A stretch of DNA of 64,000 nucleotides. Source: Arachidicoccus soli. Lineage in GTDB: Bacteria; Bacteroidota; Bacteroidia; Chitinophagales; Chitinophagaceae. Shown piece by piece: positions 36,047 to 46,800 of this stretch (position 1 is its first letter; each line of letters begins with the position of its first letter). The stretch covers positions 3,410,001-3,474,000 of the forward strand of contig NZ_CP032489.1 of NCBI RefSeq assembly GCF_003600625.1. The letters are read 5' to 3'. The notes under the pieces are model-generated. The model saw only the letters and a list, made by a program, of their open reading frames with translations. It did not search any database and had not been told where the DNA came from. The position numbers and the translations under genes are program-made.

Positions 36047-37000
36047 TTACAGCTCAATCTTCTTCCCTTGTTTAGGGAAAATAAAATTTACGCCCAGGTA
36101 ATTTTCTTTTGCTAATTCATCGCGAATGGCCTGTATATTATTCCCAGAGGGTTTCATGTGCGCAACGATAATTGGCATATTCTTCAAAGCGTTTTTCCCG
36201 GCAAGGCTATCTAGAATATTCAAATTCTTCATTAACAAAGTGGGCTTTAAATGGCCAAACAATCTATCATCGGGCTGCTCGTCTGGGAAGGAACATTCTA
36301 TGGAAATTCCTTTTAATTTTCTCGTTGCAATTAAGGGGGCGACTGCCTTCCAAAGGTTTTTCAAATTATTACTTTGTTCGTTTTCATCATCTCCCGTATC
36401 ACCCAAATACAAAAAATATTCATCGTTATGGCGTATTAAAAAGGCAGTACTTTTACCGGGAACGGCATGACTCAATTTATAAGGAGTCACATACATAGCC
36501 GTATTATTAATCGCCATTTCCTTTCTTTCGTGTAAGTATTTGTAAGTATATTTTTTTAAAAAAGGGTGCTCCCCTTCATCAGCAAAATTGGCCCAACTCG
36601 TCCAAGTAAAATATTTTGATTTCAAAATGTTGATACAAAAAGGCAACGCATAAATATTCTTTTTTGCATCTTCCGGCGAATTGAGAATTAAACCCGCTAC
36701 ATGATCCAGGTGACCATGCGTAATAAGATAACCCTTAATATGCTCTTGTAAAAAATTGTCTATATCTCCTTTAAATAGATGATGTCTGCGTGCAGCTTTT
36801 AGCCCATCATAAAGGGTACCAGCATCTAAACAAATGAAATTGGATGAATCTTTTGGTGCAATCAGATAGGCCGATAAATTACTTTCATCACTCCCCCCTC
36901 TTACACCCAGTGGAACAATCGTAAAGCTATTTTTTTGTGCAAAGCAGCTATTTACTAAAGAAGAAAAGAAAACAATCAATATGCATAAATACTTTTTCAT
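36047..37000 (-). CDS. Class II 3',5'-cyclic-nucleotide phosphodiesterase (MBL fold), secreted
   Basis: A 317-residue metallo-beta-lactamase-fold enzyme. Signal peptide MKKYLCILIVFFSSLVNSCFAQ, then FTIVPLGVRGGSDESNLSAY, the class II PDE signature THGHLDHVAGL (HxHxDH), and later SHAVPGKSTAF, YLGDTGDDE, and PIIVAHMKPS, which supply the remaining metal ligands. Members such as yeast PDE1 and Vibrio CpdP hydrolyse cAMP/cGMP; CpdP is periplasmic, consistent with the signal here. The frame is open to 37045, but the signal peptide begins at the ATG at 37000. A simpler MBL hydrolase role cannot be excluded. Confidence 0.82.
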   Translation of the reverse strand: MKKYLCILIVFFSSLVNSCFAQKNSFTIVPLGVRGGSDESNLSAYLIAPKDSSNFICLDAGTLYDGLKAARRHHLFKGDIDNFLQEHIKGYLITHGHLDHVAGLILNSPEDAKKNIYALPFCINILKSKYFTWTSWANFADEGEHPFLKKYTYKYLHERKEMAINNTAMYVTPYKLSHAVPGKSTAFLIRHNDEYFLYLGDTGDDENEQSNNLKNLWKAVAPLIATRKLKGISIECSFPDEQPDDRLFGHLKPTLLMKNLNILDSLAGKNALKNMPIIVAHMKPSGNNIQAIRDELAKENYLGVNFIFPKQGKKIEL

Positions 37001-37182
37001 AATGCCATTTTTAACAATGAGAAGGGAGTGTTTTCTTAAATCCAAATTCTTTACACAAATTTACAAATAAAAATAGAGGAATAGTTATACATTTATTGCT
37101 TAATCAATGTATAAAACTAAATAAACTGAACCTAAAAAGTTCTAAAAAACGAAGGGTTTGGACAACAAAAAACATTTTACAA

Positions 37183-39666
37183 ATGAGAAAGATTCTAGCA
37201 GTATTTCTTTTATTTGCATTTGCTAACCTTTATGCACAAGACGTTCCAATGTCGGCAGACACTGCTTGGAAACATGAATATCGGGGTTCTGCCACTAAAA
37301 TAAACGATATAGTTAATACTAAATTGAATGTAAGTTTTGATTATGCAAAGTGCTATATGTATGGCAAAGCTTGGATTACCCTAGAGCCGCATTTTTACGC
37401 TACAGATTCACTCACCCTTGATGCAAAAGGAATGGACATTCATAGAGTGGCCATAATAAAAAATGGAAAAGAAATACCATTAAAATATGTATATGAAGAT
37501 AGTCTTCAACTAAACATTCACCTAGATAAAACATATTCTGGAGGGGAGAAATATGAAATTTACATAGATTATACAGCAAAACCCAATGACCGCAAAACTC
37601 ATGGTAGCGCCGCCATCACAGATGATAAAGGTTTGTATTTCATCAATCCGGACGGGAAAATTAAAGACAAACCTATTCAAATATGGACACAGGGTGAAAC
37701 CGAAAGTAACAGCGTATGGTTTCCGACTATTGACAAGCCTGATCAAAAGTCAACCGTTGACATTACCATGACTGTCCCTTCAAAATATGTAACACTTTCG
37801 AATGGTTTGCTGGTAAGTTCAAAGAAGAATAATGATGGCACACGTAGTGACAGATGGAAATTGGATTTACCTATTGCTCCTTATCTATTTTTTATGGGTG
37901 TAGGTGATTATGCAATTGTAAAAGACACTTACAAAGGCAAGCCAGTGGACTATTACGTAGAGCACGCTTACGAATCAGTTGCCAGAAAAATATTCGGTAA
38001 CACACCGGAGATGATGGCTTTCTTCTCTAAGATCCTTGACTATGAATATGCTTGGCCAAAATACGATCAGATAGTAGGCCGTGATTATGTAAGCGGCGCA
38101 ATGGAAAATGTAACGGCTACTTTGCATCAAGAATCAGCCCAACAAAATGCAAGGCAATTGGTTGATGGCAATGCCTGGGAAGATGTAATTGCGCACGAGT
38201 TATTTCATCATTGGTTTGGTGATTTGGTAACCACCGAAAGCTGGAGTAATATCACCGTAAACGAAAGTTTCGCCGATTATAGTGAACAGCTTTGGGAAAC
38301 ATATAAATACGGTAAAGATGCCGGAGATGCACAGGGCTACAATGATATGCAAGGTTATCTTCGCAGCAATAGTCAGCATAAAGATTTAGTGCGGTTTTAT
38401 TATAAGGACAAAGAAGATTTATTTGATGCTGTAAGTTATAATAAAGGTGGACGCATTTTAAATATGCTACGTCATTATGTAGGTGATGCAGCCTTCTTCA
38501 AATCATTGAATGTTTATTTAAATGAAAATAAATTCAGTACGGGCGAAGCGCAACAATTACGTTTGGCTTTTGAAAAAGTTACCGGGCAAGATTTGAATTG
38601 GTATTGGAATCAATGGTACTATGGTGCAGGCAATCCTGATTTAAATATTACCTATAGCTATAATGATAGTGCAAAAACCTCAACGGTTACAATTGAACAG
38701 ACTCAGAAAGGTGAGCAAATTTTCAGACTCCCTATTGATATAGACATATATCATGGGAAAATTAAAACCCGCCACACTGTATGGATGACACAAGAAAAAC
38801 AATCTTACACTTTCAAGGTAGGAGAAAAGCCCGATTTAATTAATGTAGATGGGGATAAAATAATATTAGCAGATAAAGATGATCATAAAACTTTAGCAGA
38901 ATTTATCAACCAATATAAGCTAGCGGGTAATTATGTCGATAGAAAAGAAGCAATTGATTTTGCCGCACAAAATTTAAAAGAGCCCGGCGCTAAAGACTTT
39001 TTAGTAGAGGCACTAAATGATAAATTTCATGGTTTACGAAGCGATGTTTTACAAGAAACAGATCCGCATGTTTATACAAATGCTGATTTTGATAAAATCG
39101 CAGTAATGGCCAAGACAGATCCTGACCGCATCGTACGTTCTCAAGCAATTGATGTTCTTGCATTTACAAATGATAAAAAATATGAGCCCATTTATTTAGC
39201 AGGTGTAAATGATTCGTCTTACAGTGTAGCGGGTGCCTCATTACAAGCATTGACAGAAATCGATAAGGACAAAGCTGTAGCATTAGTACCTACATTGGAA
39301 AAAGATATGCGTGGCCGTTTAAAATTGGCGGTAGAAAAACTCACCATCGCGTCCAAAACGGAGAGCGATTTTGATCAAGTATATGGAGATTTTTCCACAT
39401 TGCCGCTTGGCCAAGCAAAGGTTAGTCAGGCATTTGACATGGTGACATATTTAGGAAATTTGCACGAAACAGAACATTTCAAAAAAATGACTGATGCAAT
39501 AGTAGACCTTAGAGATAAAATTGGCGCGATGTATCCACAATTTATAAAAATATTTAATCAAAGATTAGGCAAAGTATTAGACCGCAAAAAGGCAAGTCTT
39601 TCTTCCGCTGTTAATCAGGCAGAGGAACAAATCCAAATAGATTATTTAAAAGCTAAAATCCAGTAA
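37183..39666 (+). CDS. M1-family zinc aminopeptidase, secreted
   Basis: An 827-residue enzyme. The frame is open from 37096, but the signal peptide MRKILAVFLLFAFANLYAQ begins at the ATG at 37183. The substrate-binding motif GAMEN appears in SGAMENVTATL, and the zinc site HELFHHWFGDLV followed by NESFADY (third ligand Glu) is complete. An N-terminal beta-saddle domain precedes, and from about residue 590 a helical HEAT-like region follows (YVDRKEAIDFAAQN, DPDRIVRSQAIDVLAF). It removes N-terminal residues from peptides, probably in the periplasm. It forms a natural team with the neighbouring M3 oligopeptidase, although the two are not cotranscribed. Confidence 0.94.
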   Translation: MRKILAVFLLFAFANLYAQDVPMSADTAWKHEYRGSATKINDIVNTKLNVSFDYAKCYMYGKAWITLEPHFYATDSLTLDAKGMDIHRVAIIKNGKEIPLKYVYEDSLQLNIHLDKTYSGGEKYEIYIDYTAKPNDRKTHGSAAITDDKGLYFINPDGKIKDKPIQIWTQGETESNSVWFPTIDKPDQKSTVDITMTVPSKYVTLSNGLLVSSKKNNDGTRSDRWKLDLPIAPYLFFMGVGDYAIVKDTYKGKPVDYYVEHAYESVARKIFGNTPEMMAFFSKILDYEYAWPKYDQIVGRDYVSGAMENVTATLHQESAQQNARQLVDGNAWEDVIAHELFHHWFGDLVTTESWSNITVNESFADYSEQLWETYKYGKDAGDAQGYNDMQGYLRSNSQHKDLVRFYYKDKEDLFDAVSYNKGGRILNMLRHYVGDAAFFKSLNVYLNENKFSTGEAQQLRLAFEKVTGQDLNWYWNQWYYGAGNPDLNITYSYNDSAKTSTVTIEQTQKGEQIFRLPIDIDIYHGKIKTRHTVWMTQEKQSYTFKVGEKPDLINVDGDKIILADKDDHKTLAEFINQYKLAGNYVDRKEAIDFAAQNLKEPGAKDFLVEALNDKFHGLRSDVLQETDPHVYTNADFDKIAVMAKTDPDRIVRSQAIDVLAFTNDKKYEPIYLAGVNDSSYSVAGASLQALTEIDKDKAVALVPTLEKDMRGRLKLAVEKLTIASKTESDFDQVYGDFSTLPLGQAKVSQAFDMVTYLGNLHETEHFKKMTDAIVDLRDKIGAMYPQFIKIFNQRLGKVLDRKKASLSSAVNQAEEQIQIDYLKAKIQ

Positions 39667-39757
39667 CTATTACTTATTACGCTTCAACTCTTTTAACGCA
39701 GAAAAGAATCTAATGTGGGTTTTGGGTTTAATAGCATATTGAATTTATCTTCGCCAC

Positions 39758-40804
39758 ATGACAGGAATTGATAATGTAAAATTGGTACAGGTAATCGCAC
39801 ATAAAGTGGGAAACCCCACAAGAGGGGAAGCTTTGAAAATATCACCTAACGCATTAACACTCAACGATATATTGGTGCAGCAATTGTTGACGAAATACTT
39901 TTTGGGTAATTTTAATGAAAATGAACATTTCCATTTTACGCATGTCAGCCATTTAGAGATGAACGAGGTCTATAATTATGCTCGGTCGCTTTTTGAAGAA
40001 ACTAAAGATTTTGTACAGCATTCAGCAATGATTGCACAATTTCTGTATACCAAAAGTACGCATGTAAAAGTAAAGGAAGGCGAATTGTATGTCGCAACAT
40101 TTGAAGATGTCCCTTTTGGCAATGACTATGTAAAAGCTGTCGGGATTTTTAAAAGCGAAACAAAACAAACTTTCTTAAAAGTATTCCCTCATGGGGATAG
40201 TTTGGAAATGGGGCAAGAAGAAGGTATCAATATCAACAAGCTCGATAAAGGTTGTCTTATTTTTCAAAGAAATAAAGAAGAAGGTTATATTGTAACTGTG
40301 GTGGATAACAGCAATAAACAGCATGATACACAATATTGGATAAATGATTTTCTACAAATTACGCCTTATGCGGACGCCTATCATCAGACTGACAAATACA
40401 TGGGTCTTTGCAAACAGTTTTTCACACAAGAATATCCCGATAAATTTGAAGTACCTAAGAGCGACCAAATAGATTTAATGAATCGGTCATTAGATTATTT
40501 TAAAACAAAAGACGAATTTAATTTAAAAGAATTTTCGGAGGAAGTCATCAATCACGAAGAAGTCATTGACAGTTTTATGGAATACAAACGCAATTATGAG
40601 CAATCCAAAAATTTCACCATTGATGAAAATTTTGATATACATTTAGCTGCTGTAAAAAAGCAAGCGAAATCTTTCAAATCGATTTTAAAATTAGATAAAA
40701 ATTTTCATGTGTATATTCATGGACGTAGAGATTTATTAGAAAAGGGTTTCGATGAGTTAGCAGGGAAACATTTTTACAAACTATATTTCGATGAAGAAGC
40801 CTAA
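39758..40804 (+). CDS. Nucleoid-associated protein (NdpA/YejK family)
   Basis: A 348-residue protein of the 37-kDa nucleoid-associated (NdpA) family. Recognisable segments are the N-terminal VIAHKVGNPTRGEALKIS, the FLYTKSTHVKVKEGELYVAT stretch, the central KGCLIFQRNKEEGY and WINDFLQITPYADAYHQTDK. In other bacteria the protein coats the nucleoid; a biochemical function is not settled. The thyA gene follows after 27 bp on the same strand, so they may be cotranscribed, though no functional link is known. Confidence 0.85.
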   Translation: MTGIDNVKLVQVIAHKVGNPTRGEALKISPNALTLNDILVQQLLTKYFLGNFNENEHFHFTHVSHLEMNEVYNYARSLFEETKDFVQHSAMIAQFLYTKSTHVKVKEGELYVATFEDVPFGNDYVKAVGIFKSETKQTFLKVFPHGDSLEMGQEEGININKLDKGCLIFQRNKEEGYIVTVVDNSNKQHDTQYWINDFLQITPYADAYHQTDKYMGLCKQFFTQEYPDKFEVPKSDQIDLMNRSLDYFKTKDEFNLKEFSEEVINHEEVIDSFMEYKRNYEQSKNFTIDENFDIHLAAVKKQAKSFKSILKLDKNFHVYIHGRRDLLEKGFDELAGKHFYKLYFDEEA

Positions 40805-40831
40805 TTACTTTTGATTTTTTAATTGACAAAA

Positions 40832-41626
40832 ATGCAACAATATTTAGATTTACTAAAACATATAATGGACAATGGTGCCAAAAAAGAAGACCGCACCGGA
40901 ACAGGTACACGCAGTGTTTTTGGCTACCAAATGCGCTTTGATTTACAGAAAGGCTTTCCAATGGTAACGACCAAAAAATTGCATCTCAAAAGTATTATTT
41001 ATGAGTTGCTTTGGTTCCTGAAAGGAGATACCAATATCGCCTACTTAAACGAACATAATGTTTCAATCTGGAACGAATGGGCTAATGAAACAGGTGATCT
41101 AGGTCCGGTTTACGGAAAGCAATGGCGCAGTTGGGAAGGTGCGGATGGCAAAACCTACGACCAAATATCAGAAGCGATAAAACTAATAAAGAATAACCCT
41201 GACAGTAGAAGAATAATAGTAAATGCATGGAACGTTTCCGACCTGCCAAAAATGGCATTAAGCCCCTGCCATGCATTGTTTCAGTTTTATGTAGCTGACG
41301 GAAAATTAAGTTGTCAATTGTATCAACGGAGTGCCGATGTATTTTTGGGCGTACCTTTTAATATTGCCTCTTACGCTTTATTGACAATGATGATTGCGCA
41401 GGTTTGTGATTTACAGCCCGGTGATTTTATTCATAGTTTTGGCGATGCGCATATTTACAAAAACCATTTTGAACAAGTGGAATTGCAACTTTCACGCCAA
41501 CCATTTCCCTTGCCAACAATGCATTTAAATCCGGAAGTAAAAGACATTTTCAATTTTCAATTTGAAGATTTTACTTTAGAGAATTATCAAGCACATCCTC
41601 ATATCAAAGGTCGCGTGGCAATTTAA
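40832..41626 (+). CDS. thyA: Thymidylate synthase
   Basis: A 264-residue ThyA, the same length as the E. coli enzyme, methylating dUMP with methylene-tetrahydrofolate. The catalytic cysteine is in [12 protein letters not shown], followed by the phosphate-binding [18 protein letters not shown] and the C-terminal GRVAI. The open frame reaches back to a TTG at 40823, but the ATG at 40832 gives the standard start [15 protein letters not shown]. It is followed after 26 bp by folA, which regenerates tetrahydrofolate from the dihydrofolate that ThyA makes. Confidence 0.97.
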   Translation: MQQYLDLLKHIMDNGAKKEDRTGTGTRSVFGYQMRFDLQKGFPMVTTKKLHLKSIIYELLWFLKGDTNIAYLNEHNVSIWNEWANETGDLGPVYGKQWRSWEGADGKTYDQISEAIKLIKNNPDSRRIIVNAWNVSDLPKMALSPCHALFQFYVADGKLSCQLYQRSADVFLGVPFNIASYALLTMMIAQVCDLQPGDFIHSFGDAHIYKNHFEQVELQLSRQPFPLPTMHLNPEVKDIFNFQFEDFTLENYQAHPHIKGRVAI

Positions 41627-41652
41627 AATAGTTTACAGTCAATCTTAGTTTT

Positions 41653-42150
41653 ATGAATATTTCCATGATAGTAGCTGCGGCAGAAAATAATGCGATTGGT
41701 AAGAACAATCAAATGCTTTGGCATATGCCCAACGATTTTAAATACTTTAAAAATCAAACCTGGGGAATGCCTATATTGATGGGGCGTCGCACCTATCAAG
41801 CGCTCAACAGTAAAGCTTTGCCCGGCAGATTAAATATTGTATTAACCCGTGGGAAGGAGTTCAAAACCGAAGACGCAATAGTCATTAATAAAGTAGAAGA
41901 TGCAATCTTTATTGCACAAGAACATGATTACAATGAATTAATGGTAATTGGTGGTGCGGAAATTTATAAATTAATGTTACCTAAATCCAATAAAATCCAT
42001 CTCACGCGCATACACACTACTTTCGAAGATGCCGATGCTTTTTTCCCAGAGTTGAACGAAAAAGAATGGCAACTATCTTCAAAACAAGATCATTCAAAAG
42101 ACGATAGAAACCCCTATGATTATAGTTTTGAGATTTGGGAAAGAAAATAA
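41653..42150 (+). CDS. folA: Dihydrofolate reductase
   Basis: A 165-residue DHFR. It opens with MNISMIVAAAENNAIGKNN, has the substrate-binding acid in WHMPNDFKYFK (Asp28), the NADPH-binding MGRRTYQAL and the C-terminal VIGGAEIYKLMLP. It reduces dihydrofolate with NADPH and is coupled functionally and positionally to thyA 26 bp upstream. Confidence 0.97.
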   Translation: MNISMIVAAAENNAIGKNNQMLWHMPNDFKYFKNQTWGMPILMGRRTYQALNSKALPGRLNIVLTRGKEFKTEDAIVINKVEDAIFIAQEHDYNELMVIGGAEIYKLMLPKSNKIHLTRIHTTFEDADAFFPELNEKEWQLSSKQDHSKDDRNPYDYSFEIWERK

Positions 42151-42277
42151 TCGAAGTACATACTTAAATCTGCGGGTAATAAATTACGATTAGAATAATA
42201 AACAAGATAAATTCTCTTTCTTTATAAAAATAAGATTAGAGTTATATCAATTGTATACTCTTGAATCGTAAAAAGAA

Positions 42278-42305
42278 GAGGCTGCCTCAAAAATGAGACA
42301 ACCTC
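42278..42305 (-). terminator. Terminator of the second susCD operon
   Basis: In minus-strand RNA the arms 42305-42295 and 42288-42278 pair over 11 bp with two G-U pairs and are followed by a U-rich run; in plus-strand RNA the same positions are C-A mismatches, so the hairpin is built for the minus-strand susCD transcript. Confidence 0.7.
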
Positions 42306-42376
42306 CATATAAAAGAGAAAAAAAAACTATTTAATCAAATCCTTGCCATTCATTATTAGGATCTACAACACTAGAG

Positions 42377-43861
42377 TTACCACCAAGCTTTATAATCTGT
42401 ATTTTCTTTACCACCCATATTAGCATTAACTTCAGCTGTATAGTTAGTGGAGTTAATTTGTGTTTCGTCAGTAGGGTAAATAAAGCGATTAGGAATCTTA
42501 CCATTATTCATATTGGCAGTCCCACCTGTTTGTAAAGCCGGATACCCTGTACGTCTATATTCCAACCAACCTTCAAAGCCATTGTTGATATTAGCCAACC
42601 ATTTTTGCGTAATTATTTGTTGCATCGCAGTAGATGTGGAAGCCACATTTAATATTACATTAGGATGCAATAAATAATTTGCGGCAGTAGCGCTTGAAAG
42701 ACCTAACTGAGCAAATGCGCCCATAATTCCATTATTATAATAAGTCAAAGCAGTACCGGTAGTAATATATCCTTTCATTGCCGCTTCAGCTAGAATAAAT
42801 TCTTGCTCTGCATAGGTCATTACTTTAGCTATTGTCAAGTTGCCGTTCGTTCCCGAAACAAATGCAGGGTTAAAGTCAGATGAAGTACTTGTTTGAGAAG
42901 AATTAGCATTGATAACAATTGGCAAACCGCCATAATAACTAAAATCGAATCCAGTAGTAGAGGCGCTATTCGCATTTTTTGCAAAATACGCTTGAATACG
43001 AGACGAATCACCGGTAGAAACAAAACTATTATATAAAAGACTGTTCATATACTTCACCTGAAAGTCTCCTGTACGCTCTGTAAGGCTTGGAAAATTATAA
43101 GGAATAGTCGTAGGTAAATTCAACACCGCACTTTCAGATGCGCTTTGCATCAAAGCACCGGAACTAACTATACTCTGCAGTTCTCCCGAAACATCCATCT
43201 TGCCGGAAACACGCAATAAATAACGAAGCCTTAGCGCGTTGATAAATTTCCTCCAGCTCATTGCGTTTGATTTGAAAAGCAAATCTCCTGCTAATTGATT
43301 TGCTGAAGGGTTGGCACTCAATAAGCTATCCGCTCTCTTTAAGCTGGGTAAAACACCCAAAGTTGGATCGGTATAAACAGTTTGCTGTTTATCGTAAGGG
43401 GCCGTAAATATACCGTTAGCCCCATTCAAAGCTTTTGAGAAAGGAATATCACCCCAAAGTTCGGTCAATTGCGCAAAAGCATAAGAACGTAAGGTCAATG
43501 ATGCCGCCTGTAATAAAGGATTTTTATCGGCAATCCCGGTCTGATACAATGTATTTGCATCTCTTGCCGCTTCATATAGGGCTGTCCAATAAGGCTGGTT
43601 GGAAACAGCTAAGTAACGGGTTGGTGTATTATAATAATCTGTGCTAAAGCTCATATACTGATTATATCCGTTTCCTAAAGTCCAAGCTAAATTTGCATTG
43701 TTATAAAACTCTGAAACAATGGTGTTAGACAAAAGTGTTGTAGGATCGGGCGTTTCTAGATTATTGGGATTTTTATTCATTCTGGTAAAATCTTTTTGAC
43801 ATGAACTTACTCCCCCCAATAATACAACTGCAGCTATATAATTTAAGATATTCTTTTTCAT
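42377..43861 (-). CDS. SusD/RagB-family nutrient-binding lipoprotein, second system
   Basis: A 494-residue SusD-like_2 protein with lipobox GGVSSC (Cys21) starting at the ATG at 43861; the frame is open further upstream into the susC gene, but that would place the lipobox deep inside the protein. Landmarks: NKNPNNLETPDPTTLLSNT, SYAFAQLTELWGDIPFSKAL and the C-terminal EGWLEYRRTGYPAL. It lies 25 bp downstream of its susC partner and is followed by a terminator. No carbohydrate-active enzyme or regulator is adjacent, so the ligand is unknown and could be a non-glycan such as peptide or another oligomer. Confidence 0.92.
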   Translation of the reverse strand: MKKNILNYIAAVVLLGGVSSCQKDFTRMNKNPNNLETPDPTTLLSNTIVSEFYNNANLAWTLGNGYNQYMSFSTDYYNTPTRYLAVSNQPYWTALYEAARDANTLYQTGIADKNPLLQAASLTLRSYAFAQLTELWGDIPFSKALNGANGIFTAPYDKQQTVYTDPTLGVLPSLKRADSLLSANPSANQLAGDLLFKSNAMSWRKFINALRLRYLLRVSGKMDVSGELQSIVSSGALMQSASESAVLNLPTTIPYNFPSLTERTGDFQVKYMNSLLYNSFVSTGDSSRIQAYFAKNANSASTTGFDFSYYGGLPIVINANSSQTSTSSDFNPAFVSGTNGNLTIAKVMTYAEQEFILAEAAMKGYITTGTALTYYNNGIMGAFAQLGLSSATAANYLLHPNVILNVASTSTAMQQIITQKWLANINNGFEGWLEYRRTGYPALQTGGTANMNNGKIPNRFIYPTDETQINSTNYTAEVNANMGGKENTDYKAWW

Positions 43862-43886
43862 ACTTATAATTTTTTGTTTTCGTGAA

Positions 43887-46800
43887 TTAGAGGTTAACGC
43901 GTAGTGATAAACCGTAACTTCTTGTTGATGGAACACTTAGGAATTCTATACCAGGTAATATTTGTTGTCCGCGTAAAGCAAGTGTCTCCGGATCAACATC
44001 TTTGTTTTGAGTAAACTCAAGTAGGTTTCTTCCTACCAGTGAAACATTCATACTGGCATTTGATTTTCTTCCAAATGGGTGTTTGAAAGTATAACCTAGC
44101 CTAACTTCACGTAATTTTAAATATGTCTCATCATACATTAATGCTTCATTGTTGCTGGCATTATAATATGCGTTATAATAATCGGCCGCAGAAACTCTTA
44201 CTGTATTAGGTACATAATTTCCGGTTCCGTCATCCATCACCCCTTTTCCTATAATACCTGTTTCACGTCCTGGTAAAGTCTGAACTGACATACCTCCGGC
44301 AAGAACACCTAATTCAGTATAAGAGTAGTATTTACCACCTTGATGCCAATCCCAAGTAAAGCTTAAATCGAAATTTTTATAAGACATTGTATTATACCAT
44401 CCCAAAATAAAATCTGGATTATAATTTCCTAATAAGGTATTTTGTGAAGAGGTGTATTGCGGGATACCGTTTTTATATACAACATTTCCTTTTGAATCGC
44501 GTACAAAACCATTACCATACATATTTCCTAACTTACCTCCCACAACCGCATCGTATTGAATAGCTCTGTAGTAACGGTCATATTGAGTAACCTGTGCATA
44601 TACATAAGTTTTTATTCCTTCAGGCAATGCTTTTACTGTACCTACGTTGTGGCTAAAGTTGAAACTAGAGTTCCAGGTAAAGTCTTTAGTTAATACCGGC
44701 GTTACATTCAACATAATTTCTATCCCGTTATTGGCGATAGTTGCACCATTTACATAAGCGTTGGTATAACCAGAAGAAACCGGCACCGGTAATTGAACAA
44801 TTTCATTCTTAGTAAGAGAATGATAAACCGTAGCGTCTAATCCAATTCTATCTTGTAAAAACCTTACTTCGATACCACCTTCATAGGTATTGGTTTTAGA
44901 TGGCTTAAGGTTTGAATTAGCCAATATATTGTTTGTGGTAGTTAATGGATAACTTCCATAAGGAGTATTGGTCAAATAAGTATTATTGATTGAATAGGGT
45001 TGCGCGTCTCCTCCAACCTGTGCAGCAGATAAGCGAACTTTTAAATAAGAAATCGCCGAAGGCAAATGAACCATATTCGAAACAATCGCACTGAATGATG
45101 CAGATGGATAGAAATAAGAATTATTAGCTGCCGGTAAAGTGCTAGACCAATCGTTACGACCAGTAATATCCAAATAAAGCATTTTATTGTAATCAAAATC
45201 TCCAAATGCATATAGACTATATATCTCTTTATTTTCTTTTTGATAGAAAGTCGGTAACTGACTTTGTGCATTAGAAAAATTATACAACCCCGGAGTAATC
45301 AATGCATTTGCTATATCTCTCGTATAAGTAATATTTTGCATAAACTTATTCCCTCCGCCCGATAAGCGCATATTAAACTTTCCGGTAGAAGGTTTTATAT
45401 AAGTAAATAAGAAATCGGTATTGTTTTCAAAATATCCTATATCATCTGTTCTAAAACCGCCGGAAGGAAAGCGAACCGTTCCAAAAGCACGATGTCCTTC
45501 ACGATTGTCTGTATAATAATCTATTCCGGAACGTAACATCAAATTAAACTGAGGGTTAAACTCATATTTTAATGAAGCATTCCCAATCAAGCGATTTTTG
45601 ATAAAACTATTTGTATTGTCTTCTAAGGTTACATAAGGATTGTCGTGGTTATTCCAATAACGGAATTGAGCCCTATCCTGTTGTCCAACCTGCCATTTCT
45701 TTTTCAAAGAATTAATATCAATATTCATTGGCATGCCATATACACCAAAGAATGTGTACATCACACTTTCCGAACCATAACCAATATTGGGTCTATTATC
45801 ACTGCTGCTATTGATATAATCTAAGAAAACATTAGTACTTAAATGTTTACTGAATTGATGATTTGCTCTTAACGATAAAGAATAACGTTTCAAATCTGTA
45901 TTTGGTAGTATGCCCTTATTAAACAAATTACTAAATGACATATGAAAATTGCCCTTTTCGTTACTACCTCCAAATTCAACAGAATTTTGAGTAGTTATAC
46001 CCGTTTGAAGAAAATCTTTAAAATGATCCGCATGACCTATCCAAGGCGTAGCTGTAATTGGGGTGGAAGAAGAACCTCTTGCTATCAAATCCGCTGCTTG
46101 TAGGCCATCACTTCCCACCATACCATCAAATTGATTTACTAATAAAGAAGGATCAAATTTTAAACCCCAGTTAGGTATATTGTTTTCAGCAGATCCACCA
46201 CCATTTAAATATTGATATGTATTAGGTGCTCCCGATAGAGGATAAGCATTGACACCTGCTCCATATTGATTTTGTAAATGTGGCAATTTAAGCGGCGTTT
46301 CCATTGTAGTATTTGAATTGATGGTAACACCTGCTAAACCATCTTCAGTTTTACCTTTTTTGGTAGTCAAAACTACCACTCCGTTGGCTGCGCGAGAACC
46401 ATACAAAGCTGCAGCTGATGCGCCTTTTAATATAGTAATGCTGGCAATATCATTCGGATTAATTTCGGCTGCTCCATTGCCATAATCTACTTCTGCCCAA
46501 GTACCTTGATTGGAAGAGTTTTCTACTGCATTATTAAAATAGGTTTCGTTATTAATGGGCACACCATCGACCACAAATAAAGGCTGATTTGAACCACTAA
46601 ATGAATTTTCGCCTCTAATAACAATTCTAGAAGAGGACCCTACACCAGCACCGCCGTTTGTAATTTGTACGCCGGCTACTTTACCACTTAAATCGTTTAC
46701 CAAGTTTGGGTCTTGTGCCTGCGTTAAATCACTTGTTTTCAAGGTTTGTACCGCGTATCCTAAAGACTGACCTGAGCGGGAAATACCTAATGCAGTTACA